Assembly: GCF_037992945.1 (NCBI RefSeq)
Contig: NZ_CP150304.1
Span: forward strand, 4,850,501-4,914,500
DNA from: Peribacillus sp. FSL E2-0218
GTDB lineage: Bacteria > Bacillota > Bacilli > Bacillales > DSM-1321
Length of the DNA stretch: 64,000 nucleotides
Direction: 5' to 3'
Positions 18,075 through 25,960 of this stretch are shown piece by piece (the stretch's first letter is position 1; each line of letters starts with the position of its first letter). Below the pieces are notes generated by a model. That model made no database searches. It had not been told where the DNA came from and saw nothing but the letters and a program-made list of their open reading frames with translations. A program made the position numbers and the translations under genes.

Positions 18075-18750
18075 ATCCGTAATCACCTCGATGTTCATCG
18101 CGAACGATTTTTCCACTTTCAATGGCAATGACACGTCGTTTGATATTGTTGACGATGTCCCTATTATGGGTGGCCATTACTAGTGTCGTTCCGCGTTTAT
18201 TAATTTCTTCAAATATGTTCATGATTTCCCACGATGTTTCAGGATCAAGGTTCCCTGTAGGCTCATCCGCGATGACCACCTTGGGATCATTGACGATCGA
18301 CCTGGCAATCGCTACCCTTTGCTGTTCCCCACCAGATAATTCCGAAGGCAGCATTCTTGCTTTATGCTTGATGCCAACCAGATCAAGGACTTCCATGACT
18401 CTCTTTTTGATCTCTTCCGGTTCCTTTTCGATGACTTCCATGGCAAATGCCACATTTTCATATGCTGTGAATGTTTGAAGGAGTTTAAAATCCTGGAAAA
18501 CCATACCGATATTGCGGCGGAATAGAGGAACTTTCGAATTGCGGATACTTGGCAGGCTAAGTCCATTGACCAAGATATTACCACTAGTCGGCTTTTCTTC
18601 CCTGTACATCATCTTGATGAAGGTCGATTTACCGGCACCGCTGGGTCCTACCACATATACGAATTCGCCTGGCTTGATTTTTACGTTGATCCCATTAATG
18701 GCAATGACGCCATTTGGGTATGTCTTTTTCACATCTATCATTTCTATCAT
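18064..18750 (-). CDS. ftsE: Cell division ATP-binding protein FtsE
   Basis: A 228-residue ABC ATPase. Walker A is GPSGAGKST, the signature is ELSGGEQQRVAIARS, and Walker B is VVIADEPTGNLDPE, followed by the H-loop ATHNRD. It partners FtsX, which overlaps its 3' end. In B. subtilis FtsEX activates the endopeptidase CwlO; here an M23 enzyme gene follows in the same operon. Upstream, 18751-19049 contains the promoter region and the end of cccB. I found no clear consensus promoter there. Confidence 0.96.
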   Translation of the reverse strand: MIEMIDVKKTYPNGVIAINGINVKIKPGEFVYVVGPSGAGKSTFIKMMYREEKPTSGNILVNGLSLPSIRNSKVPLFRRNIGMVFQDFKLLQTFTAYENVAFAMEVIEKEPEEIKKRVMEVLDLVGIKHKARMLPSELSGGEQQRVAIARSIVNDPKVVIADEPTGNLDPETSWEIMNIFEEINKRGTTLVMATHNRDIVNNIKRRVIAIESGKIVRDEHRGDYGYEI

Positions 18751-19011
18751 TTTAAAACCACCTAATTTGCTTGAATTATCTTTATGTAATTACAGCTTTT
18801 TCGACAATTTCCACTGAATTCTGACAGGAATCGCTCTTACTTGAGCACAGACACATTATAACATCAAATTTTGTCAAATTAAGCATTAATAATATTACAG
18901 TTTCATTTCAGTCGGTCATATATCAACATCTACGTAATATTCCCAGTAATTGTTTGTTTGATAAGGAATTAAATGTGAGGGGTACCGGGGATTTATAAGG
19001 GGAATGCTTAA

Positions 19012-19042
19012 TGAAACGTCCTGCTGGTGCAGAACGTTTCGG
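19012..19042 (-). terminator. Hairpin behind cccB
   Basis: GAAACGTTCTGC pairs with GCAGGACGTTTC (one wobble). A weak T tract (ATTAAG) follows, so this could be a processing or stability hairpin instead of a terminator. Confidence 0.5.
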
Positions 19043-19049
19043 CGATCAC

Positions 19050-19394
19050 TTACTTATGTTTTGCAAGCCATTCGGCGACCAGGCTGGCTTCTTTTCCCTG
19101 GATGATACCCTTTGGCATTGCACCTTGCCCATTTGCAATGACCTTTTCGATATCAGCCTTCGTCAGCTTCGAGCCGACTTTCGTCAAATTCGGTCCAACG
19201 CCGCCTTCGAGATTCACCGCATGGCAGCTCGAGCATTTGTTTTCATAAATCTTGGCGGCATCACCGGCACCTGCCGTTGTCGTTTCACCACGATCAGTAT
19301 CTGCCGGCTGTTTATCTGACGCATCATCGTTCCCGCCACATGCAGCCAATACCAAAGAAGTGCCCAAAACTAAAGCTGCCCATTTCATTTTCAT
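19050..19394 (-). CDS. cccB: Cytochrome c-551 lipoprotein
   Basis: A 114-residue small c-type cytochrome. The signal peptide has lipobox LAAC (Cys19), so it is membrane-anchored outside. A short disordered linker rich in Asp/Thr is followed by a heme domain with CSSCH and the axial methionine in GQGAMPKG. It carries electrons to terminal oxidases. Position between ftsE and the YitT gene is as in B. subtilis. Confidence 0.94.
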   Translation of the reverse strand: MKMKWAALVLGTSLVLAACGGNDDASDKQPADTDRGETTTAGAGDAAKIYENKCSSCHAVNLEGGVGPNLTKVGSKLTKADIEKVIANGQGAMPKGIIQGKEASLVAEWLAKHK

Positions 19395-19443
19395 TGAATT
19401 TACCCCCTCTTCCTATTACCAATACAAGAACATTATACCAATG

Positions 19444-20307
19444 TCATTCCAGTTTAAAACCCTCCCCCAGCACTTCCGATGCGTCCGTGACGATTACAAA
19501 CGCTTTAGGGTCAACGAGTTTCACCAATTGTTTCAATTTGGTGAATTCGGACTGGTCTATTACACACATCATGATTGGACGGGTGTCGTCCGTATACCCG
19601 CCATAACCGGATATCCCGGTTACCCCGCGATCCAGTTCATGTATGATAGCGTCCCTTACATCACGTTCATTATTTGTGATGATCAGGGCCATCTTGGATC
19701 GATTCAGCCCTACTTGGACAAGATCGATCGTTTTACTTGTCACATACAATGCAATCAAGGCATAAAGCCCTTTTTCAATATCAAAAACGATCGCGGCACT
19801 TAATACGATGATGCCATCGATAATGGCAACACAGATCCCCAGTGACATATGGGTGTACTTGTGAAAAATCTGCGCAGCTAAGTCAGTGCCTCCTGTCGAG
19901 CCTTTCCCACGAAAGACAATGCCTAGTCCAAGACCGACCATCAACCCGCCGCAAATGGACCCAAGCAGGGCATCATTCGTCCACGCATCCCAATCTTTTG
20001 TCAGAAATACCACTAAAGGCAAAAACAATGTCCCAATCAAGCTTTTGGCTCCGAAATGCCTTCCCAGGATGATAAGTCCCGCAATGAATAAAGGAATATT
20101 GAACCCCCACAGCACATAGGCTGGCTCCCAGCCGAGAGTGGACCGGAGGATCGTACTGATCCCGCTGACCCCACCCGATGCAACTTGATTGGGCAGCAGG
20201 AAAACATTAAAACCGATGGCAATTATGGCCGAACCCACGATTACCAATCCATATTCGATTAACTTTTGCAGCAAAGGGGGCTTCGGCTCCCTGTATCTTT
20301 TTCCCAT
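19444..20307 (-). CDS. yvjA: YitT family membrane protein (YvjA-like)
   Basis: A 287-residue protein with five to six membrane segments, the motif ASGGVSGISTIL near residue 45 and GKGSTGGTDLAAQ near residue 140, then a C-terminal cytosolic DUF2179 domain (about residues 215-287, containing RGVTGISGYGGYT). B. subtilis has a YitT paralogue, YvjA, between prfB and cccB, as here. The biochemical function of the family is not established. The gene lies 50 bases upstream of cccB and may be co-transcribed with it. Confidence 0.85.
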   Translation of the reverse strand: MGKRYREPKPPLLQKLIEYGLVIVGSAIIAIGFNVFLLPNQVASGGVSGISTILRSTLGWEPAYVLWGFNIPLFIAGLIILGRHFGAKSLIGTLFLPLVVFLTKDWDAWTNDALLGSICGGLMVGLGLGIVFRGKGSTGGTDLAAQIFHKYTHMSLGICVAIIDGIIVLSAAIVFDIEKGLYALIALYVTSKTIDLVQVGLNRSKMALIITNNERDVRDAIIHELDRGVTGISGYGGYTDDTRPIMMCVIDQSEFTKLKQLVKLVDPKAFVIVTDASEVLGEGFKLE

Positions 20308-20435
20308 TCTTTATTATCTCCTCAAACCATCATTCATCATTATGTAGTATTGGCGGATCATAGCATGACATCCCCATTCACATCCTGTAAAAATATTCCA
20401 GACCACCTTGTAAGGCATGCATGATTTCATACAAA

Positions 20436-20463
20436 AAGCCGGACCATAGAACGGGTCCGGCCA
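20436..20463 (-). terminator. Rho-independent terminator of prfB
   Basis: GCCGGACC pairs with GGTCCGGC around an 8-base loop on the minus strand, followed by five T. Confidence 0.92.
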
Positions 20464-20470
20464 TCTTATC

Positions 20471-21569
20471 TTATAGTTTTGAACGCAAGTACGCATCGAT
20501 GAACATATCAATATCCCCATCCATGACCGCACCCAAGTTCCCGGTCTCCGCACTCGTACGGTGATCCTTGACCATGGAATACGGATGGAAAACATAAGAA
20601 CGAATTTGGCTTCCCCAGCCAATTTCCTTTTGTTCACCGCGAATTTCATCCAGATCGGCTTGTTGCTGTTCAATTTCACGTTGATAAAGTTTGGCTTTCA
20701 GCATATTCATCGCTTGAGCCTTGTTTTTGATTTGCGATCTTTCGTTTTGGCACGTTACTACCGTATTGGTAGGTAAATGGGTGATACGGACAGCCGAATC
20801 AGTCGTATTGATATGCTGACCGCCGGCACCGCTTGCCCTGTACGTATCGACCTTCAAATCTTCGGTACGTATCTCGATATTGATCGTCTCATCGAATTCC
20901 GGCATGACTTCACAAGAAACGAATGAAGTATGGCGTCGCCCCGATGAATCAAAAGGAGAAATACGGACAAGACGGTGAACGCCTTTTTCCGCTTTCAAAT
21001 ATCCGTATGCGTTATGGCCTTTGAAAAGCAGGGTGACACTTTTGATACCCGCTTCATCACCTGGAAGGTAATCAAGGGTTTCAACTTTAAAGCCTCTTTT
21101 TTCACCCCATCTAGTATACATCCGCAGCAGCATCGAACCCCAATCCTGGGATTCCGTTCCGCCTGCGCCTGGATGAAGTTCCAGGATGGCGTTTTTCGAG
21201 TCATATTCTTCGCTTAGTAACAGTTGCAATTCGAAATCATTCATCTTTTGTGAAAGTGTCGTGATTTCTTCTTCAAGCTCTGCCAACAGTTCAGCATCAT
21301 TCTCTTCTTTCACTAGTTCATACGTCAGATCCAGGTTTTCATATGATTCGTTCAAATCAGCGAGCTGGGTGACTTGCTCTTTCAGTGCATTCGTTTCATT
21401 GATGACAGTCTGGGCTTTTTGTTGATCATTCCAAAAATCAGGGTGTGTCATCTCATTTTCAAGCTGAGCGATTCGTGCCTCTTTTTCATCTAAGTCAAAG
21501 AGACCCCCTAAAGTCCGTTAATCGTTGCGCTGTCCGTTCAAGTTCATTTCTAATTTCTCCTAGTTCCAT
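20471..21569 (-). CDS. prfB: Peptide chain release factor 2 (programmed +1 frameshift)
   Basis: Terminates translation at UAA and UGA. The gene is split over two frames. Frame one runs from ATG 21569 for 24 codons (MELGEIRNELERTAQRLTDF then RGSL) to an in-frame TGA at 21495-21497. The second frame continues with GAC at 21496 and ends at 20471. Joined length is 365 residues, normal for RF2. The SPF stop-recognition motif (RISPFDSSGRRH) and catalytic GGQ (GAGGQHINTT) are present. The shift site makes the gene self-regulating: scarce RF2 favours shifting and more RF2. A second ATG at 21575 is too close to the AGGTG ribosome site. Downstream of secA as in most bacteria. Confidence 0.97.
21494..21510 (-). 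other. prfB +1 frameshift site
   Basis: On the minus strand TAGGGGGT (21503-21510) acts as an internal Shine-Dalgarno-like element three bases before the slip heptamer CTTTGAC (21494-21500), the classic RF2 arrangement. The ribosome pauses at TGA and moves forward one base. Confidence 0.96.
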
Positions 21570-21591
21570 TTCCATTCACCTCATTAAATAT

Positions 21592-21617
21592 GTTGAAAAA
21601 ATCCCTGCAGAGGGATT
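21592..21617 (-). terminator. Terminator/attenuator hairpin between secA and prfB
   Basis: AATCCC pairs with GGGATT around a short loop on the minus strand and runs into TTTTTT. It lies about 25 bases before the prfB start, so some secA transcripts probably end here. Confidence 0.65.
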
Positions 21618-21738
21618 CGCCTCAGTACAATTAAGCCTCTTCAAACTATATGCAAATATACGACTTTATGCAAACGAAACATGAAAAGAGGCGGCAAGCC
21701 CTGCACTTGACCGTCCCTTACTCATTATACACCTAATA

Positions 21739-24252
21739 TTAGCCTACACTGCCATGGCAATTCTTATATTTTTTACCGCTGCCGCAAGGACATAACGTAT
21801 TTCGCCCAACGTCATCCTTTTTACGGGCCGGAGCCTTTTTCACTTTGCCCCCGTCTTCTTCCTTCGGGTTCACCGCTTGTCCTTGTATGACTTCTTTCCG
21901 CTCTAGATTGTTGCGGATTTCAGCTTTCATGATGTATTTGGCGACTTCATCTTCCATAGAGGCTATCATCGCCTCAAACATGGCGAAGCCCTCTGATTGA
22001 TATTCACGGAGCGGATCGATTTGGCCATAAGCACGAAGGTGAATCCCTTGGCGCAATTGCTCCATTGCATCGATATGATCCATCCATTTGCTATCTACCG
22101 CGCGAAGGACGATGACCTTTTCGAATTCACGCATTTGCTCTTCGGATAGCTCTTCTTCTTTTTGGTCATAGTCATTTTTCACTTTGGCTAAAATGAAATC
22201 AACCAATTCCGTTTCATTTTTCTCTTCTAAATCAGGTACGGAAATGGACCCCTCATCGAATAAGTTGCCGTTCAGGTAATCGACAAGGCCTTGCAGGTTC
22301 CAGCCTTCCTCATCACCCATTGGGGCAAATGCTGCCACATTGCGCTGGATGGAAGCCGCTATCATCGTTTCGACGATTTCGCGCAGGTTTTCGCTTTCCA
22401 TCACATCGAAACGCTGCTTATAGATAATCTCCCGTTGCTGACGAAGAACATCATCATATTGCAGTAATTGCTTCCGGGAATCGAAGTTATTGCCTTCCAC
22501 TCGTTTCTGTGCAGACTCGACGGCCCTCGTCACCATCTTGCTTTGAATCGGCTGGGTATCATCCATACCGAGTCGTGTCATCATGTTTTTCATGTTATCG
22601 GAGCCGAAACGGCGCATCAATTCATCTTCCATGGATAAATAGAATTGTGTGACCCCCGGATCTCCCTGACGGCCGGAACGACCACGCAGCTGGTTATCGA
22701 TACGCCTGCTTTCATGACGCTCCGTTCCGATGACGGCAAGACCGCCGAGCTCCTTGACGCCTTCACCAAGCTTGATGTCCGTACCACGGCCAGCCATATT
22801 CGTAGCGATCGTAACGGAACCTTGATTCCCTGCATTGGCAATGATTTCCGCTTCACGCTCATGATTTTTCGCATTCAAGACATCGTGCGGAATCCCCTTT
22901 TTGGATAAATAGGCTGAAATGACTTCGGATGTTTCAATGGCAACCGTTCCGACAAGCACAGGCTGCCCCTTTGCATGCCTTTCGGCGATGTCCTCGACAA
23001 CAGCCCGGAATTTACCATCGGTTGACGCATAAATGAGATCGGCCCGGTCATCCCTGATGATATTCCGGTTTGTAGGGATCGCAATGACATGCATATTATA
23101 AATGTTGCGGAACTCCTCTTCTTCCGTTTTGGCAGTCCCGGTCATACCGGAAAGTTTTTCGTACATCCGGAAATAATTCTGGAACGTGATCGTCGCAAGA
23201 GTCATGCTTTCATTTTGGATTTCAAGACCCTCTTTCGCTTCGATGGCCTGGTGGAGGCCTTCACTGTAACGGCGGCCTTTCATCAAACGGCCAGTAAATT
23301 GGTCGACGATGACTATTTCGCCTTCCTGAACGACATAATCCACATCCAAATGCATCGAAACATGCGCCTTCAACGCCTGATTGATATGATGATTCAAAGT
23401 AACGTGGGTGATATCGAATAAATTATCGATATTGAACGCTTTTTCGGCTCTGTTCATGCCTTCTTCCGTCAGCTGTACACCCTTTGTCTTTTCATCATAC
23501 GTATAATCCTTTTCTTTTTGCAGCGTTTTGACAAACGCATTGGCCTGGATATAAAGCTGGGCCGATTTTTGTGCCGAACCGGAAATGATCAACGGCGTTC
23601 TCGCCTCATCAATCAAAATGGAATCGACTTCATCGATTACAGCAAAATGCAAGGGCCGCTGGACCATTTGTTCTTTATATAACACCATGTTGTCACGCAG
23701 GTAATCGAAGCCTAACTCATTATTCGTGCTATAGGTAACATCGGCATTATACGCCTCTTGTTTTTCCTCTTTTGAATGGCTGTTCAGGTTCAAACCGACG
23801 GTCAAACCAAGGAAGTCAAACAATACCCCCATCTCGGAGGCATCACGGTGGGCCAAGTATTCATTGACTGTAACGACATGGACGCCCTTACCAGTAAGCG
23901 CGTTTAAATAAACCGGCATGGTCGATGTCAATGTTTTACCTTCCCCTGTCTTCATTTCCGAGATATTGCCGTCATGAAGTGAGGCCCCACCCATGATTTG
24001 AACACGGTAAGGATATAAGCCAAGGGCACGCTTCGCTCCTTCACGGGCAACAGCAAAAGCCTCGACGAGCAGATCATCGACGGTCTCCCCGTTTTGGTAG
24101 CGCTCTTTGAACTCGCCCGTTTTGGCACGAAGCTGCTCATCCGATAATGCGGCCGTCTCATCAGCCAGCGATTCGACTTGGTCAGCAATCTTTTCCAGAC
24201 GTTTAATTTCTCGCTTATTCGGATCAAAAACTTTATTTAATATATTAAGCAT
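21739..24252 (-). CDS. secA: Preprotein translocase ATPase SecA
   Basis: An 837-residue motor that pushes preproteins through SecYEG. It has the helicase-like core with EMKTGEGKTLTSTMPVYLNA (Walker A), VIDEVDSILIDEARTPL (Walker B) and the TNMAGRGTDIKL motif. The C-terminal zinc finger is intact (CPCGSGKKYKNCH). Length matches B. subtilis SecA. Upstream of prfB on the same strand. On the opposite side of its promoter region lies sinR rather than hpf, unlike B. subtilis. Confidence 0.98.
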   Translation of the reverse strand: MLNILNKVFDPNKREIKRLEKIADQVESLADETAALSDEQLRAKTGEFKERYQNGETVDDLLVEAFAVAREGAKRALGLYPYRVQIMGGASLHDGNISEMKTGEGKTLTSTMPVYLNALTGKGVHVVTVNEYLAHRDASEMGVLFDFLGLTVGLNLNSHSKEEKQEAYNADVTYSTNNELGFDYLRDNMVLYKEQMVQRPLHFAVIDEVDSILIDEARTPLIISGSAQKSAQLYIQANAFVKTLQKEKDYTYDEKTKGVQLTEEGMNRAEKAFNIDNLFDITHVTLNHHINQALKAHVSMHLDVDYVVQEGEIVIVDQFTGRLMKGRRYSEGLHQAIEAKEGLEIQNESMTLATITFQNYFRMYEKLSGMTGTAKTEEEEFRNIYNMHVIAIPTNRNIIRDDRADLIYASTDGKFRAVVEDIAERHAKGQPVLVGTVAIETSEVISAYLSKKGIPHDVLNAKNHEREAEIIANAGNQGSVTIATNMAGRGTDIKLGEGVKELGGLAVIGTERHESRRIDNQLRGRSGRQGDPGVTQFYLSMEDELMRRFGSDNMKNMMTRLGMDDTQPIQSKMVTRAVESAQKRVEGNNFDSRKQLLQYDDVLRQQREIIYKQRFDVMESENLREIVETMIAASIQRNVAAFAPMGDEEGWNLQGLVDYLNGNLFDEGSISVPDLEEKNETELVDFILAKVKNDYDQKEEELSEEQMREFEKVIVLRAVDSKWMDHIDAMEQLRQGIHLRAYGQIDPLREYQSEGFAMFEAMIASMEDEVAKYIMKAEIRNNLERKEVIQGQAVNPKEEDGGKVKKAPARKKDDVGRNTLCPCGSGKKYKNCHGSVG

Positions 24253-24647
24253 TCAATAACGCTCCTCTATTATGGTAATGATCGTTCCATGACAAAATTC
24301 ATATAAGTAAGAAGAAATGCATCTTCTGTTATTCCTAATCCACGCTTAATTTTACCACTTCTATCCTAGAGGTACAACTTCATGTCACTTCCATGCCTAT
24401 TGATCCGAATTCAATTCTTGCGAAAAACAATGGATAAATCATGAGTAAAACTGTTAAAATAGATGGAAGTATAAATAATTCATGGAATCTCCCCACTATT
24501 CCAAAAAGCAAATGTGAATGATCCATAACCTTCCATCATTTGATGCTGCCAAGGTAATCCAACCAGATTTCATGTTTGAATTTTTTTAAAGGTGGGCTAC
24601 TAACATTTTAAGTAGAAGATAAATAGAACATGTTTCGAGGTGGTATT
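24253..24647. other. Divergent secA / sinR intergenic region
   Basis: 395 bases without a gene. It must hold the promoters of secA (leftward) and sinR (rightward). A-T rich, with no hairpin of note and no SinR box (GTTCTYT) that I could find, so no sign of SinR autoregulation. Confidence 0.5.
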
Positions 24648-24971
24648 ATGATTGGTGAACGTGTAAAAAAACTGCGTGAAGAAAAAAAGATGTCGATGAC
24701 TGAACTCGCCGACAAAGCCGGTGTGGCAAAGTCTTACTTAAGTTCGCTAGAGCGTAACTTGCAAACGAACCCTTCCATTCAATTTCTCGAAAAAATCTCC
24801 GCCGTGCTGAACATTCCTGTTGATGCCCTCCTTTACGATGCACCAAACAAGGAAACCTTGGACAATGACTGGATGAAAATCGTGGAGGAAGCCATGAATT
24901 CCGGCGTGTCGAAACAACAATTCAGGGAATTCATCGAATTCAATAAATGGAGAAAAGACAAAGAAGAGTAG
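24648..24971 (+). CDS. sinR: Master regulator of biofilm formation SinR
   Basis: A 107-residue DNA-binding repressor. The N-terminal XRE helix-turn-helix (about residues 6-60) includes AGVAKSYLSSLERNLQTNPS, nearly identical to B. subtilis SinR. The C-terminal multimerisation/SinI-binding part carries SGVSKQQFREFIEFNKWRK. SinR represses matrix genes and is neutralised by SinI. The frame is open from 24630, but GAGGTGG precedes the ATG at 24648 (MIGERVKKLRE). In B. subtilis sinI and sinR are tandem; here sinR sits between secA and hpf, and sinI faces it from the other strand. Confidence 0.93.
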   Translation: MIGERVKKLREEKKMSMTELADKAGVAKSYLSSLERNLQTNPSIQFLEKISAVLNIPVDALLYDAPNKETLDNDWMKIVEEAMNSGVSKQQFREFIEFNKWRKDKEE

Positions 24972-25050
24972 AAGTTTAATAGTCTACCTACATAATCCTG
25001 GAGTAAACAGCTTGAAAATGCTGGACTTACAGAAATCCAATACGAATAAT

Positions 25051-25092
25051 CACCCCTATAAACAGCCAGGTCAGCCTCTGTTTATAGGGGTG
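25051..25092. terminator. Shared hairpin between convergent sinR and sinI
   Basis: CACCCCTATAAACAG pairs perfectly with CTGTTTATAGGGGTG, a 15-base stem. The T tract is short on both strands (TGTTT rightward, ATTATT leftward), so it is a likely but not optimal bidirectional terminator. Confidence 0.75.
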
Positions 25093-25102
25093 TGTTTGGT
25101 AA

Positions 25103-25234
25103 TTAGCTTCGCTCGCTCTCCTCTAGTGGAACCTCAAGGCATTTCCGTTCAAAAAAAGCACTAATTTCCTCTTTTTTAAAACCTAAGCTCCGTGCTTCTG
25201 ATATTAAATCCACCCATTCTTGATCGATTTCCAT
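25103..25234 (-). CDS. sinI: SinI-type antirepressor
   Basis: A 43-residue protein whose core DQEWVDLISEARSLGFKKEE matches the SinR-binding helix-turn of B. subtilis SinI (LDQEWVELMVEAKEANISPEE from memory). SinI forms heterodimers with SinR and releases it from DNA. Two starts are possible: ATG 25234 with GAGGTGG six bases before, and in-frame GTG 25243 with AGGAGGT eight bases before; they differ by three residues. The SinI-typical Pro/Ala tail is absent, and the protein ends shortly after the helix. Its leader holds a c-di-GMP-I aptamer. Convergent with sinR. Confidence 0.85.
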   Translation of the reverse strand: MEIDQEWVDLISEARSLGFKKEEISAFFERKCLEVPLEESERS

Positions 25235-25273
25235 TTTAGCCACCTCTTCTACCTCCTAAAATACCTTTGTATT

Positions 25274-25362
25274 TCAGGCAGACCAGCCATCTTAGTCGAG
25301 CGGACCTTAGACCTGTGCCTTTGCGCCCTTATCTTTCAATAAGTTTGCCTTTGTCATGGTAC
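25274..25362 (-). promoter_or_regulatory. Cyclic di-GMP-I (GEMM) riboswitch in the sinI leader
   Basis: On the minus strand the conserved aptamer elements appear in order: AGGCAAAC (25343-25350), the P2 stem CTTAT/ATAAG closed by a GAAA tetraloop, GGGCGCAAAG, GGTCTAAGG, then GATGGCTGGTCTGCC. AGGCA and TGCCT close the basal stem. The base equivalent to G20 of the Vibrio Vc2 aptamer (25348) is G, which predicts c-di-GMP over cGAMP. Between aptamer and ribosome site lies a small hairpin AAATAC/GTATTT without a long T tract, so translational control is more likely than termination. Sense of control unknown. Confidence 0.88.
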
Positions 25363-25512
25363 TAATTACCAAATACATTGCTTATAAACATATTATATCG
25401 GATACTTGCATCACATATTGTTATATTATGTCGCCAAACTAACAAAATGCAAAAAAATTTATCCGACAAAATATTACAATATTTAGAAAATTCAATAACC
25501 GCTTCCCTTTTA

Positions 25513-25710
25513 TCATTTTCTCCTTTTTACGTAATAGTAAATCGTGCTTTTCCCATTCAGTTTATGCTGCAGGTTCACCCTCTCCACCACTAGTGGATCC
25601 AAGGCTTTTTGCACAGTCAGGTCGTCACCGCAGGTCGGGCAAAGCCACTCTCCATAGTCTGCACTGCTAAAAGAAGACCGATTGCATTTATGGCAATTCT
25701 TTTGATACAA
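25513..25710 (-). CDS. Small zinc-ribbon-like protein with SinR-type boxes upstream
   Basis: A 65-residue protein I do not recognise. It has two CxxC pairs (Cys6/Cys9 and Cys24/Cys27, spaced as a zinc ribbon) and a basic C-terminus ending YYYVKRRK. The start is a TTG at 25710 with AAGGGG ten bases upstream. It has no signal peptide or membrane segment. Genes for sinI (downstream, same strand) and hpf (upstream, ended by a terminator) flank it. The 250 bases upstream contain two pairs of SinR-type boxes, suggesting SinR control. It could be a nucleic-acid-binding or protein-interaction factor; this is a guess from the cysteine pattern. Confidence 0.6.
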   Translation of the reverse strand: MYQKNCHKCNRSSFSSADYGEWLCPTCGDDLTVQKALDPLVVERVNLQHKLNGKSTIYYYVKRRK

Positions 25711-25763
25711 AATATCCAGCCCCTTTGCACCTTAATCAAATCGTTTGTTATAAATTACACTAT

Positions 25764-25779
25764 GTTCTTTTTAAAGAAC
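25764..25779. promoter_or_regulatory. SinR-type operator, inverted pair 1
   Basis: GTTCTTT (25764-25770) and AAAGAAC (25773-25779) form an inverted repeat with a 2-base gap. Each half matches the published SinR box GTTCTYT. About 55-70 bases upstream of the 65-residue gene. Confidence 0.6.
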
Positions 25780-25846
25780 TAACAACTTGAGTATAGTACA
25801 AAGGGAAGATTCAATAGAATAGGTAATATTAACTATTTATCTTATT

Positions 25847-25867
25847 AAAGAACACAAATTGTTCTTT
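25847..25867. promoter_or_regulatory. SinR-type operator, inverted pair 2
   Basis: AAAGAAC (25847-25853) and GTTCTTT (25861-25867) face away from each other with a 7-base gap. Both halves match GTTCTYT. With pair 1 this gives four boxes in 104 bases. Confidence 0.6.
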
Positions 25868-25910
25868 ATAAAAAACCATCCAGAGCCTGACCGCAATCTT
25901 GTAGCATGCA

Positions 25911-25943
25911 AAAAAGCACAACCCAAATGCTGGGCTGTGCTTT
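25911..25943 (-). terminator. Rho-independent terminator of hpf
   Basis: AAAGCACAGCCCA pairs with TGGGTTGTGCTTT (one wobble) on the minus strand, followed by six T in all. Confidence 0.9.
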
Positions 25944-25960
25944 AGTTCATAGATTAAGAT

